Source of the DNA: Gluconobacter morbifer G707
Lineage (GTDB): Bacteria > Pseudomonadota > Alphaproteobacteria > Acetobacterales > Acetobacteraceae
Assembly (NCBI RefSeq): GCF_000234355.1
Contig: NZ_AGQV01000002.1
Span: 62,001-126,000 of the forward strand
Direction of reading: 5' to 3'
Length of the DNA: 64,000 nt
The notes beneath the pieces were generated by a model. That model made no database searches. It worked only from the letters and a program-made list of their open reading frames with translations, and was not told the origin of the DNA. This document shows positions 38,295 through 46,456 of the stretch, piece after piece (the first letter of the stretch is position 1; each line of letters starts with the position of its first letter). The position numbers and the translations under genes were made by a program.

Positions 38295-38569
38295 CAGGGC
38301 ACGTCCTGGTAGTCGATTATGATCCGGTCGGCCGCATCGGGAGCGCGGCTGATATAAGTCAGGCGCTGTCCGACAGCCCACGACGCACGACGTCTGTCCC
38401 GATCGGTTCCCCAGCATTGGGTGTGAGCACACCAATGAGACAGAAAGACCATCAGGCCGGTCTCGGCACTATGGGAAAACTGAGGCATCCCCAGCACGTG
38501 CCAGCCGCTTGTCTGTGGATCGGGCGGAAGGCCATTCCATTTTGACGGCAGCCGGAAGAGGGCAGTCAT
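38294..38569 (-). CDS. Small prophage protein upstream of tailspike
   Basis: A 91-residue protein with many Trp, His and Arg residues (HVLGMPQFSHSAETGLMVFL, SHWCAHTQCWGTDRDRRRAS). No signal or membrane segment is seen and I do not recognise the family. It is coupled to the tailspike by TGATG, so a chaperone or connector for the spike is possible. Confidence 0.55.
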   Translation of the reverse strand: MTALFRLPSKWNGLPPDPQTSGWHVLGMPQFSHSAETGLMVFLSHWCAHTQCWGTDRDRRRASWAVGQRLTYISRAPDAADRIIIDYQDVP

Positions 38570-38571
38570 GG

Positions 38572-38658
38572 CTATTTCTCACTGTCAGGGAAGCGCCAGG
38601 CGAGAACCCGCAGGCGCAGGAGGCGACGGCGCCACAGCGCCCAGAGCAGCACGCTCAC
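38572..38658 (-). CDS. Tiny basic amphipathic ORF in lysis module (28 residues)
   Basis: GTG 38658 overlaps the stop of the lysozyme-like gene (GTGA). The product VSVLLWALWRRRLLRLRVLA plus eight residues is strongly hydrophobic and Arg-rich, like a membrane-active peptide. The next gene starts 2 nt after its stop. It is too short to judge from codon use, so confidence is low. Confidence 0.35.
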   Translation of the reverse strand: MSVLLWALWRRRLLRLRVLAWRFPDSEK

Positions 38659-39134
38659 GCCGCGATGGCGGCCTGGAAGTCGGGAATGTTCGCCAGGGCG
38701 CAGGCCGAGCCGAGCGGGGTATTGTACCAGCGCTTGTGATACCGGGCCTGTCCGGCCGCATCATCCGCCGCCGGCAGGGCCTCGGGGGCCAGAAGGATCT
38801 TCACCGCACACATGGCCGCGCCATAGAGCGGGTCAGCAGCCATCAGACTGGCCTCCGGAGCCCGGCCGCACAGAAGCCGGTGCAGACCGGCCAGCACCCG
38901 GGAGCGGGACGGATCCGGCAGGGAGTTCTTCCAGATGTCATCATGGGTGGCGATTTCCATCTGCCAGAACCCGCGGGCCGGTCCGTCATTGAGCTGCTCG
39001 AGCCAGACGTAATCGCTCTCGACCAGCCCGATGCCCGTCACGAGATTGATGCGCGCCAGCTGGGACAGCCCGAGGGCCGTCAGGGCGGGCGTGATCCACA
39101 GGCGTTTCACCTGGGACAGGTTGACCCCACTCAT
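38655..39134 (-). CDS. Putative phage lysozyme/transglycosylase-like endolysin
   Basis: The 159-residue product resembles lysozyme-fold phage muramidases or virion-type hydrolases. LVTGIGLVESDYVWLEQL has a plausible catalytic Glu near residue 38, and GPARGFWQMEIATHDDIW matches the G-x-x-G-(F/L)-W/Q-Q-x-E pattern. No signal peptide is seen, so release would need a holin. The gene follows the coiled-coil membrane protein with a four-base overlap, in typical lysis-module order. The cleavage specificity is not known. Confidence 0.6.
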   Translation of the reverse strand: MSGVNLSQVKRLWITPALTALGLSQLARINLVTGIGLVESDYVWLEQLNDGPARGFWQMEIATHDDIWKNSLPDPSRSRVLAGLHRLLCGRAPEASLMAADPLYGAAMCAVKILLAPEALPAADDAAGQARYHKRWYNTPLGSACALANIPDFQAAIAA

Positions 39135-39481
39135 CCGAGATGCCCCTTCAGATAGGCCGCGGCCGCCACCAGAACGAGGATGAGGTACGGTCCCAACGTA
39201 TTGGCCGCCCAGACCGTCAGCTTCAGGGCCTGGTCCTTGGCGGAACGGTCATCATTGGCGTTCTTGAGCATGGTCTTCAGCTCGCCCATGCCCGTGACGA
39301 TGGCGGTCTGCTGCGCCTTGACCTCCTGGAGATCCTTGCGGAGGGACTGGACTTCCGTGCGCATTTCCTGCCGGAACTCATCGTGCCGGTCCGAGAGCAT
39401 CTCATGGGAGGTTTCGAGTTTCAGGGCGCGGTCCTGCAATGCGCGCACTTCGGCCGCAAGATCCGCCATGTCATCGGCCAT
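39131..39481 (-). CDS. XhlA-like coiled-coil protein with C-terminal membrane anchor
   Basis: The 116-residue product begins with about 75 residues of heptad-like coiled coil (LAAEVRALQDRALKLETSHE, then FRQEMRTEVQSLRKDLQEVK) and ends with one membrane helix (TLGPYLILVLVAAAAYLKGH). This is the architecture of XhlA-type phage lysis accessory proteins. It is the first gene after the fibre-module terminator and precedes the endolysin-like gene. Function is inferred from architecture and position. Confidence 0.6.
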   Translation of the reverse strand: MADDMADLAAEVRALQDRALKLETSHEMLSDRHDEFRQEMRTEVQSLRKDLQEVKAQQTAIVTGMGELKTMLKNANDDRSAKDQALKLTVWAANTLGPYLILVLVAAAAYLKGHLG

Positions 39482-39497
39482 ACGGCCCTCCAGATAT

Positions 39498-39520
39498 AAA
39501 AAATCCCGCTCGGAGGCGGG
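39498..39520 (-). terminator. Terminator after the fibre module
   Basis: On the minus strand CCCGC-CTCCGA-GCGGG is followed by ATTTTTTA. It ends the fibre transcript after the CotH-like gene. Confidence 0.87.
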
Positions 39521-39537
39521 TTTTGTCGGTCAGGGTG

Positions 39538-40839
39538 TCAGGCCGTATAGCCCCATTGCTGGTCAAGCCATGCAAGGCGCCGCTGGTACCAGTTCAGAAT
39601 GTAGGGGGAGTTCGAAACAGAGTTTGTCCCGTACAAAACCCAGTCCTGTTCGACGTCAGCCGGCCGGAAACCCTCCGAATAGAAGGTCAGGATTTCGGTA
39701 AACGACCTGATGTCGAGCACGCCAGCACTACGCAGTTCTGCATATCGCGCCTTGATCTGCGAAGCGAAATACGTCGAGAATGACGTCCAGACAGGATCCT
39801 GATCGGTCGTAAAACCCGTGGTTTCCGGATCAGCCCCGTTCGTATACCCCCACTTGCAGCCGAGGCTTTCGTCCAGGTCGTAAGCGTCCACTTCCCAGAT
39901 GCCTGCCGTCTCGGTGGCCGTATAGCTCTTCAGCATGAGGTTGTTCACCATGCTGTCAAAACTGCCGACGACATCGCAGAAGATTTTGTAATCCATCCAC
40001 GATTTCAGCCCGATGTAGCCGGCATAGTTCGCCCAGCTATCCGTGCCTTTCAGGACAGCAGAGAACCAGTTGAGCAGACGCGCGGGAACCTCGTAATCAT
40101 AGGTCGTGGGAGAAGAGAACTCCCAGAACGTCGTCTGAAGCAGGTTCGGGGTCGTCCAGAGGCTTGTCGGCCCGTGTTGCGGCTGTAGCAGATAGTGAAA
40201 GGCGTTCGTCTCATCGATCAGATATGTCGTATTCGTATTGTCCGAACGCAGCATATAGGCTCCGTAGAACTGCGGCGCGTCATCGGTCGGGAGTTGCAGA
40301 TAGACCGAGACAGGCCGGCAGTCACACGAGAACCGTGCTGACGGGAGCAGGGACATATCGATATTCATCCATGCGTACCACGGACCGATCCGGTTTTCCG
40401 GGGCCGGGTAAGCACGACGGATGCGCCGCCAGAGTTCGAGGCAGACCGCTTCGCGGACCATCGTCCGGTCGAACGCCGTGTTGTTCCCCGGGATGTCGCC
40501 ATAGGCTTTCAGGGTGATGGATGTGCTTTCATCCCAGTCCCCGAAACGGACTGCGATCTTGTCCTTGTTGCTGTTTTTGACCTTGATCTTGAAGTTGTGC
40601 TTGTTCGAATCTTCGCTGGTCTGACCCTGAAGCCCGAGCGTGCATTTCCCGCTGTCGTTCGAATACAGGACCGCATCCCCGCGCATCATGGCGAAGTTGC
40701 AGGCGACATCCGCAGCTTCGGTCGGGATGGACGGGGCCGTGATGACGAACCGGTCAGGGTATGCGACGGAGACAAACGTTTCCGAGGCCCGAAGGCCCCA
40801 GATCGCGGTGTCGATGGCAGTTGCGGATGCGGAAGCCAT
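39538..40839 (-). CDS. CotH-kinase-like protein in the prophage fibre module
   Basis: This 433-residue product matches the CotH (atypical secretory kinase fold) plan. Residues 66-90 read CTLGLQGQTSEDSNKHNFKI, like the RGxSS-KKxYxIK entry. SITLKAYGDIPGNNTAFDR through REAVCLELWRRIRR matches LKA-Y-D-xRN. CRPVSVYLQLPTDDAPQFYG through YLIDETNAF fits the substrate-lobe segment, DYKIFCDVVGSFDSMVNNLM the DY-L-NEL-N helix, and WEVDAYDLDESLG the metal-binding PxWDxD-xG loop. No signal peptide is present, as expected for a virion protein. CotH of Bacillus phosphorylates spore-coat proteins. Whether this one is a kinase is unproven. It is followed by a terminator. Confidence 0.65.
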   Translation of the reverse strand: MASASATAIDTAIWGLRASETFVSVAYPDRFVITAPSIPTEAADVACNFAMMRGDAVLYSNDSGKCTLGLQGQTSEDSNKHNFKIKVKNSNKDKIAVRFGDWDESTSITLKAYGDIPGNNTAFDRTMVREAVCLELWRRIRRAYPAPENRIGPWYAWMNIDMSLLPSARFSCDCRPVSVYLQLPTDDAPQFYGAYMLRSDNTNTTYLIDETNAFHYLLQPQHGPTSLWTTPNLLQTTFWEFSSPTTYDYEVPARLLNWFSAVLKGTDSWANYAGYIGLKSWMDYKIFCDVVGSFDSMVNNLMLKSYTATETAGIWEVDAYDLDESLGCKWGYTNGADPETTGFTTDQDPVWTSFSTYFASQIKARYAELRSAGVLDIRSFTEILTFYSEGFRPADVEQDWVLYGTNSVSNSPYILNWYQRRLAWLDQQWGYTA

Positions 40840-40847
40840 GCTTCACC

Positions 40848-41819
40848 TCACTTCCCGAGATCGGCGCGGAGCGCGGCGATGCACAGCGCATGAACGGCGT
40901 CATAGCGCAGGCCCTGGATTTTCTTCGGCGTCCCGTCAGCATTGAGGGCCGGGCGACGGATGGTCTTCTTTCCCTCCTGCACGGTCTCGATCACGTCGTC
41001 TTCGCACCACATACCGTAATCGGCCGCATCCAGACCTTCGGCAGCGAAGGCGGCCTGAACAGCCTGGGCGAGACTGCCGATATGCCGGCGCTTGCCCTCC
41101 TTGAACGTCCAGACGGCCAGCGGAATGTTCCGTCCGACGCGAAGCAGCTTTTCGGTTTCATCGTCCGGTGCCAGGGCACCCACAGCGGCCCCATGACCGG
41201 CCGGGTCCGACAGGAGCTTGATGTTGACCTTGGTCGTGACGTCGGACGTGTTGATCGTGCCCGAAGCAGCGTAGAGCACAGACCAGAGATTGCTGGCCGT
41301 TCCGAGGGCTGCCCCGTTCGACGTGTCCGAATGGAACGCTGCCCCCGCAAAGGCCATATATCCGCCGTTTGCATTGGACCAGACGGTCGTCTTGACGGTA
41401 GGGCTGTTGTCATCGGCCGAAGCGTTCGTCAGGTAGTAGGTAATGACTTCCGTGGACCCGTTCGTCCCTGACATGCCGCAGACAAGATACTGGCCCGATT
41501 TGGGGGCCGTCTGAATCGAAAGCGCACCATTGGCATTGATGGGGACAACGCCGCCAAACGCACCGATCGCAGAGGTCGGAATGTAATTCGCCAGATCGGT
41601 GGCTTTTGCAAACCCGCCTGCGGAGATTGCGGCCGTAGCCTCATTGGCCGCCTGTAGCGCAGAAGCGGCATTGGTGTTTGCCGTCTGCGCATTGAGACCG
41701 ATCGTTGCCATCGAGGCCGTGACCGGTGCAGTCGCGCCAGCCGGCGTATAGGTTGCAGTCGCGCTCGAAGCGTCTCCACCAACGGTGACAAAAACGGGAT
41801 TGCCGGTTGCTACGGACAT
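40848..41819 (-). CDS. Tail fibre/spike with S74 intramolecular chaperone domain
   Basis: The 323-residue product has an N-terminal repeat-poor beta region (FVTVGGDASSATATYTPAGA), a helical linker, and a C-terminal intramolecular chaperone (peptidase S74-like) of about 120 residues. The self-cleavage Ser is expected in GTINTSDVTTKVNIKLLSDP, with the following lysine, and LRYDAVHALCIAALR matches the conserved helix end. Such domains trimerise fibres and then cut themselves off. It is upstream of the CotH-like gene in the fibre module. Confidence 0.75.
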   Translation of the reverse strand: MSVATGNPVFVTVGGDASSATATYTPAGATAPVTASMATIGLNAQTANTNAASALQAANEATAAISAGGFAKATDLANYIPTSAIGAFGGVVPINANGALSIQTAPKSGQYLVCGMSGTNGSTEVITYYLTNASADDNSPTVKTTVWSNANGGYMAFAGAAFHSDTSNGAALGTASNLWSVLYAASGTINTSDVTTKVNIKLLSDPAGHGAAVGALAPDDETEKLLRVGRNIPLAVWTFKEGKRRHIGSLAQAVQAAFAAEGLDAADYGMWCEDDVIETVQEGKKTIRRPALNADGTPKKIQGLRYDAVHALCIAALRADLGK

Positions 41820-41823
41820 GAGG

Positions 41824-42534
41824 TTACGCTCCAGTTGCGTTGGACGTGGCGCACAGGACGCCGCCGTTATTGATTGTGTTGGGATAAAAAACAGAACCGT
41901 CAGTCATGACGATGCCGCCATTTGAGGACAGGCCCACAGGAAGCGAAGACGCACCTGCCATGTAGACGCCGCCATTCAGGGTGACGTCAGCAGGAAGCGT
42001 GCCGACCACAGCGGGGATTTTGCGAATGTATCCCTGCGCGTCCGTGTAAAAGGCAGAGGCTGGCAGCCGGTCGGAAAAATCCGAAATGAGCACGTCACCT
42101 TCGGATGTCCGTACTTTTGCCGCGCCATCGAGCGTCAGGAGCGGCTTCAGGGTGGCTGTCGCGGTCTGCGTTGCCGGAGAAACCGTCAGACCGGATACAA
42201 GGTTGTCGCCATCGCTCAGCGTAAGCGCGCCCGTACTATCGAGGGCGGCAACACCATTGGCCTTTCCGCGCATCCCCGTGATGGCGTTTGAGACGTTTTC
42301 TCCGGCCGCTTCTGCTTTTGCTGCGGCCTCTGCCGCAGCTGCCTGGGCGGCAGTAACAGCATCATCCATCCCTATGGCTGAAGAGATGCCAGTCGCCAGG
42401 ACGGAAACGGAGACCTGCTGTGCCTGTGTTGTCCCGTTACGGGTAAGGACACCGACAAGCGTATCCGTCGGAGAGACCGTATCCGCCAGCGGGAGGCTGG
42501 AGATCGGCGTCCCCGATTGAGTGGTGCCAGACAT
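41824..42534 (-). CDS. Tail fibre-associated protein, N-terminal module
   Basis: The 236-residue product begins with a conserved fibre-base sequence (GTPISSLPLADTVSPTDTLV) and continues with a helical Ala/Glu stretch (AAQAAAAEAAAKAEAAGENV) and a Gly/Ser/Thr beta region. It looks like a fibre shaft that anchors the S74-type tip made from the next gene. It is four bases from that gene. The function is assigned from position and composition. Confidence 0.6.
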   Translation of the reverse strand: MSGTTQSGTPISSLPLADTVSPTDTLVGVLTRNGTTQAQQVSVSVLATGISSAIGMDDAVTAAQAAAAEAAAKAEAAGENVSNAITGMRGKANGVAALDSTGALTLSDGDNLVSGLTVSPATQTATATLKPLLTLDGAAKVRTSEGDVLISDFSDRLPASAFYTDAQGYIRKIPAVVGTLPADVTLNGGVYMAGASSLPVGLSSNGGIVMTDGSVFYPNTINNGGVLCATSNATGA

Positions 42535-42547
42535 GGCGCCCTCCTGA

Positions 42548-43135
42548 TTATGCGATGAGAAGAATATTCGTCCGTGTTTCGAACACCTGGTCGCGCAGTC
42601 TCACCCCGGATGGAGAGAGCAGAGGCTGGCCAGCAGGACTGAGAAGGTCACTCAATGACACCTGCCATGTGTGGCCGGCATCGAGCGACAGGACCGTTTT
42701 GTCAGGCGCCAGAGCTGCGTTCGGCGGAACACCGGTTCCGTCCGGCAGGGAAGCCTGCCTGCGCGCCTGCAGAAGGGCCCCCGTTCCAGAAACCGTAACA
42801 GTCACGGTTCCTGTCAGCGTAGCGCCTGATGAGGTCAGGGCCGTGACTTCAGCGCTCTGCTGGCCGGGCGAAAGCCAGGCGATCCAGGCGGTGGCCAGCG
42901 TTCCGAAGATCGAGGCCCAGGCGATCGCTCCGCCATCCGTGGAGAAGGCCACTTCCACGATCCGCTCGCCGCATCCAAGCAGAGGCGCGAAGTCCACGCT
43001 GTAATCGGCGGCGCTGTTCTGGGCGCAGGAGGGCCAGCGGAGGAGGGAGGGGGGCGTGACGCCTCGGATACTCCAGCAGGACGGCGCGCCAGAGTGCACA
43101 ATCCTCTGGGACGGGCGCCAGAGAAGTCTGGACAT
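42548..43135 (-). CDS. Phage fibre-tail adaptor-like protein
   Basis: ATG 43135 (MSRLLWRPSQRIVHSGAPSC) gives 195 residues. The middle resembles the phage fibre-tail adaptor family: DYSVDFAPLLGCGERIVEVA, IAWLSPGQQSAEVTALTSSG, and TGTVTVTVSGTGALLQARR. A C-terminal part follows with SLDAGHTWQVSLSDLLSPAG. It is probably the joint between baseplate and fibres. The frame extends upstream, overlapping the small 61-residue gene, but I saw no supporting start there. Confidence 0.65.
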   Translation of the reverse strand: MSRLLWRPSQRIVHSGAPSCWSIRGVTPPSLLRWPSCAQNSAADYSVDFAPLLGCGERIVEVAFSTDGGAIAWASIFGTLATAWIAWLSPGQQSAEVTALTSSGATLTGTVTVTVSGTGALLQARRQASLPDGTGVPPNAALAPDKTVLSLDAGHTWQVSLSDLLSPAGQPLLSPSGVRLRDQVFETRTNILLIA

Positions 43136-43148
43136 CTCAGGCAATCCC

Positions 43149-43334
43149 TCAGCTGGCTGTGTAGGTGCTTCCGATGGGATACTTGCGATCGGCATCGAGG
43201 ATAGAGGCCTGCCCGGATGGAAGGGTCAAAGTCCCGTTTCCATCCCATACGATGTTATTGACGACATATCCGGCGGGATGGTCAGCCGTGGCGGCCGTCA
43301 GATAGACGGCATAAACCTGCTCAACAGTACTCAT
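43149..43334 (-). CDS. Small prophage protein of 61 residues
   Basis: MSTVEQVYAVYLTAATADHP begins a 61-residue beta-rich product with no known family. Its start overlaps the end of the glycine-rich fibre gene by 14 bases. Conserved spacing suggests a real gene in the fibre module, perhaps a structural accessory. Confidence 0.5.
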   Translation of the reverse strand: MSTVEQVYAVYLTAATADHPAGYVVNNIVWDGNGTLTLPSGQASILDADRKYPIGSTYTAS

Positions 43335-44190
43335 ATGTCAGCTCTCCTGCAGTTCCTGCGCCACCATTGCTTTCGCCCGTTCCACCTGATCCGCCCCCGC
43401 CTGGAGAGCCTGACAGGCCCGTGGTGTTCTGTCCGGTGACCTGAACACTCGCGTATCCATAAGACGGCGCGCCAACGCCGCCCCAGCCCTGGGAGACGCC
43501 GGCATAAACGCCATAGCCGCCGCCAGGGCCTGTATGGCCCTCATAGCCGCCGACAGAAGCTGTTACGGAAAAGGATCCGCCCGTTCCGCCTTGCCCGACG
43601 CCGCCCGACGTTGCGTTTGCGCCTCCGGTTCCTCCCTTTGCGCGGGCGACCTCTACACCCGAGAGGTAAACGATCGTGTCACCGCCGGCTGTTCCCGAAC
43701 TGCCATTATATGTTCCGGGACTGCCTGCCGCTCCGATGACCCAGGAGACATTGTTGCCAGGCTGGACAGCAAGGATGAGGTCAAGGAAGGCCCCGGCTGC
43801 GCCTCCGCCTCCAGCTGAAACAGCGCTTGTGGAATTGCTTCCACCCGCACCACCCCCTCCGCCGCCGCCACGGAATCGCAGACGGATACGATAGACACCG
43901 GCCGGGACAGTGAAATTGCCGGTGGCCTGCGTTTGGACCATGACGGTTGGCAGACCGGTAAGCATTCTGGCCGCAGTCAGAACCTGATTGTTCGTCCCCT
44001 TGACAGGCGTAAGGTTCGCAGCCGTCAGGAAAGACATCAGCTCTTCCTGCATGCCGTTCAGCCAATCGGCATCGACGACAGTAGCCGCCACGCCTGTGAC
44101 GGCATTGCCGTTTGTAAAAAAGCCACCCGTTCCGGCAGCAGAAATCGCCGGCTGCGTCGAAAGCGCCGTGCTCGTATCTATGCGATACAT
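43321..44190 (-). CDS. Glycine-rich tail fibre/adhesin-like protein
   Basis: The 289-residue product starts with a baseplate-binding segment (MYRIDTSTALSTQPAISAAG; later VVDADWLNGMQEELMSFLTA). The second half is extraordinarily rich in glycine (RGGGGGGGAGGSNSTSAVSA; GGTGGSFSVTASVGGYEGHT; GGGGSGGTGESNGGAG), like the polyglycine-II adhesin tips of T-even gp38-type fibres, which bind host receptors with loops between the Gly strands. It is probably the primary receptor-binding protein. No chaperone is recognised. Confidence 0.75.
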   Translation of the reverse strand: MYRIDTSTALSTQPAISAAGTGGFFTNGNAVTGVAATVVDADWLNGMQEELMSFLTAANLTPVKGTNNQVLTAARMLTGLPTVMVQTQATGNFTVPAGVYRIRLRFRGGGGGGGAGGSNSTSAVSAGGGGAAGAFLDLILAVQPGNNVSWVIGAAGSPGTYNGSSGTAGGDTIVYLSGVEVARAKGGTGGANATSGGVGQGGTGGSFSVTASVGGYEGHTGPGGGYGVYAGVSQGWGGVGAPSYGYASVQVTGQNTTGLSGSPGGGGSGGTGESNGGAGTAGELTYEYC

Positions 44191-44204
44191 GATCTCTCTT
44201 TTCT

Positions 44205-44831
44205 TTAAACGATGTCCGGGCCGAAATCGGTGATGAGATTTTCACCATTCTGGGCAAAGAGGGGGACAGTGTGGGCCGGGGCACGCTCTTTGATCTCGCA
44301 TTCGAGAACGGCGTTCCCCCAACTGGCCAGTGCTTCACCAGCGGCACTGGAACCGGCTCGAAAGTATATTGGCGTGTAGCCGGGAGCTGATACGGTCCAG
44401 GCGAAAGCCCAGCTTTCTCCGTACGCCGGCTCTCCAGCTCTGAAGAGACCAGCCCGGGCTGGAGCATATTCTGTAATCGTGATGTCAAAGCCCAAGGCCG
44501 AGGCGAAAGCTATGAAGTAGCTTTTTGAGCATCCCCCGTTATCAGTGAGCCTTGCCACAACCTGCGCGCGTCGCTGGGTAAAAGACGGGCTTTCTCCAGC
44601 ACATGGATCCGGCAATCCGGTTGATTTTTCCCATTCAGGCAAAAGCTCTCTGGTCGTGGAGGGAAAAATTTCGGTCAGTAGGTCTGCATCAGCTTCTGCC
44701 AGCCGCTGGAATGTTTCCATCAAGGGCCACAGAGACCTGGAAACCAGACTATCTGGCTCTTTTGGCCAGACGGCGCCTGTAGGAAGTTCAGCCAGCAGTG
44801 CCCGCAGAAAATCGTCTGCGGTATAGGTCAT
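44205..44831 (-). CDS. Mu gp48-like baseplate protein (YmfQ/DUF2313)
   Basis: The 208-residue product has the family start YTADDFLRALLAELPTGAVW and RLAEADADLLTEIFPSTTRE, then LLPEWEKSTGLPDPC. It is the last baseplate wedge protein before the fibres in Mu-like phages. It overlaps the baseplate J-like gene by four bases. The C-terminal part ends with SWAFAWTVSAPGYTPIYFRA. Confidence 0.88.
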   Translation of the reverse strand: MTYTADDFLRALLAELPTGAVWPKEPDSLVSRSLWPLMETFQRLAEADADLLTEIFPSTTRELLPEWEKSTGLPDPCAGESPSFTQRRAQVVARLTDNGGCSKSYFIAFASALGFDITITEYAPARAGLFRAGEPAYGESWAFAWTVSAPGYTPIYFRAGSSAAGEALASWGNAVLECEIKERAPAHTVPLFAQNGENLITDFGPDIV

Positions 44832-45970
44832 GATGGAAGAACCACCTCCCCAAGAACAGGAAGATACCCGACTGGAAGCGCAATAGGTTCGACCGGACTG
44901 GAAACGTAGAAATTCGTCAGACTTTCGACAGAAGCTATCGCCTCGTTCCAGTCAGAAGGATAAAGCGTCATTCCAAGAGGAGAGCCCTTCTGCACCATCA
45001 TGTCAGCCAAGGCTTCCTTGATCAGGCCAAGGGTCGTGTCATCGGCCGAAGAAAGCTCTCCAAACTGGAAATCGATTGGTCTCTGCAAGGGCGCACAAAC
45101 GATAACCAGAGCGGTAACAGGTTGCTCGTCATCATTTTCACCGTCTTGGCCATTATAAATGGCATTCGCGACAGCAAGCTGGTTCCCTGAGGCTACGGGA
45201 TACCGCGTTTCGCCTGTAGCCGAGCCATCTGTCCCCTGCGGAAAGCCATTATACGCAGCATTGGCTTCATCAAGCATGATGTAGACGACAACTGTACCCG
45301 CTCCGAAACCGTAAGGATTGCACCACGCGCGGGTCACACCGGTTACGGCTTCTGCCCAGTCCACATAATCAGTTGCGGATCCACCGCCGGCAGAGCTGGC
45401 ATATTTCTTGAGATATCGTGTTTTGTAAGCGTCGTCCGTTTCCTGGGCCGCGCCTGCAGTGACAATCGACACGACAGAGCCAGTCGAGGAGATGCCTGAA
45501 ACAGGCGAAGAAAGAGAGACAGACGTTCCTGCCGAAAGATTGTAATCCGCACCTGTGCCAGAAGCCGTCGCTTCTACAGTAACCATTCCCGACGAAGAGA
45601 CGATAGCGTCTGAATTTGTCGAGAAAATAAGATTGTTCGAAACCGTAACAGATGAACCTGCGGGCAATACCGTACCCTGTGTCCCTGAGAACTGAAACGA
45701 AAGGACTGCAGACGTCGCCGCCTTGCGGATGACGCCCTTGAGAGACCCCCAGCCGTCTGCATATTCACCTGTTGCGCCCCAGGGTGTGCCCTGTCGGGCG
45801 ATCCAGTCTTGGTAGCCGTAATGAAGGTTGGAAAGGCCGGCAACGGCATAGCCAAGTGTGAAAAGGACAGAGAGATTGAGAAGCCCATCTACGCCTGGAA
45901 GATTGGCGCTGGACACGTCCTGCTTTGCCTGTTCGATCAGGTCTGTCAGGGTTGGGCGAGACCAGGGCAT
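44828..45970 (-). CDS. Baseplate wedge protein, gp47/J family
   Basis: ATG 45970 overlaps the stop of the gp46-like gene and gives 380 residues. The family pattern is visible: MPWSRPTLTDLIEQAKQDV, YGYQDWIARQGTPWGATGEY, VLPAGSSVTVSNNLIFST, ATASGTGADYNLSAGTSVSL, then KTRYLKKYASSAGGGSATDY and VTRAWCNPYGFGAGTVVVYI. These match the wedge J proteins of contractile tails (Mu gp47, P2 J). The upstream in-frame extension is not needed. Confidence 0.93.
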   Translation of the reverse strand: MPWSRPTLTDLIEQAKQDVSSANLPGVDGLLNLSVLFTLGYAVAGLSNLHYGYQDWIARQGTPWGATGEYADGWGSLKGVIRKAATSAVLSFQFSGTQGTVLPAGSSVTVSNNLIFSTNSDAIVSSSGMVTVEATASGTGADYNLSAGTSVSLSSPVSGISSTGSVVSIVTAGAAQETDDAYKTRYLKKYASSAGGGSATDYVDWAEAVTGVTRAWCNPYGFGAGTVVVYIMLDEANAAYNGFPQGTDGSATGETRYPVASGNQLAVANAIYNGQDGENDDEQPVTALVIVCAPLQRPIDFQFGELSSADDTTLGLIKEALADMMVQKGSPLGMTLYPSDWNEAIASVESLTNFYVSSPVEPIALPVGYLPVLGEVVLPS

Positions 45971-46440
45971 CAGTTTCTCCAGAGCCAGCCATAATCGGAA
46001 GTCGTGCCATCCGGACCCGTGATCCGAATTTTGATGGCTAGAATTGAGGTAGTCGCCCAAGACACAGACGCTGTTATGGATTGAGCTATGCCGTCATCGA
46101 TCATCCATTGCAGGGCATCGAGACAGTATTTTCGGGCAAGTTGCAGGGTGGCGGTGCGATTGGTGATCTTTGTTCGAAAAAGAAGCCAAAGCCATGAGCC
46201 GATCGGCCGCCCGGAATATGTATCGCCCCACCAGCCGCGTGGGTCTTTCATCTTCAGATCATCAGGAGCGCGCCTGTCGGTGAAAAGTGAAAGAAGGATA
46301 GCGTTTTTCCGGGTGTCATAGCCATTCTGGGCCGTGGCTAGAGATCCGGCACTGACAAACCAGTCGCCGCGTCCATTTGTGACATCCCAGTCTATGAGAA
46401 TGTCACCACCGCGAACCGGAACCTCCTTGAATGCAGCCAT
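45970..46440 (-). CDS. Mu gp46-like baseplate protein
   Basis: The 156-residue product contains ILIDWDVTNGRGDWFVSAGS, then LATAQNGYDTRKNAILLSLF, TDRRAPDDLKMKDPRGWWGD and TYSGRPIGSWLWLL, the hallmark of the Mu gp46 family. It forms part of the wedge. It lies 16 nt from the spike gene and overlaps the J gene by one base. Confidence 0.9.
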   Translation of the reverse strand: MAAFKEVPVRGGDILIDWDVTNGRGDWFVSAGSLATAQNGYDTRKNAILLSLFTDRRAPDDLKMKDPRGWWGDTYSGRPIGSWLWLLFRTKITNRTATLQLARKYCLDALQWMIDDGIAQSITASVSWATTSILAIKIRITGPDGTTSDYGWLWRN

Positions 46441-46456
46441 GGATGTGATCTTCTCA

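Noticed and set aside
39538-44190. Diversity-generating retroelement acting on the fibre genes
   Set aside because: No reverse transcriptase gene and no template/variable repeat pair are visible near the fibres.
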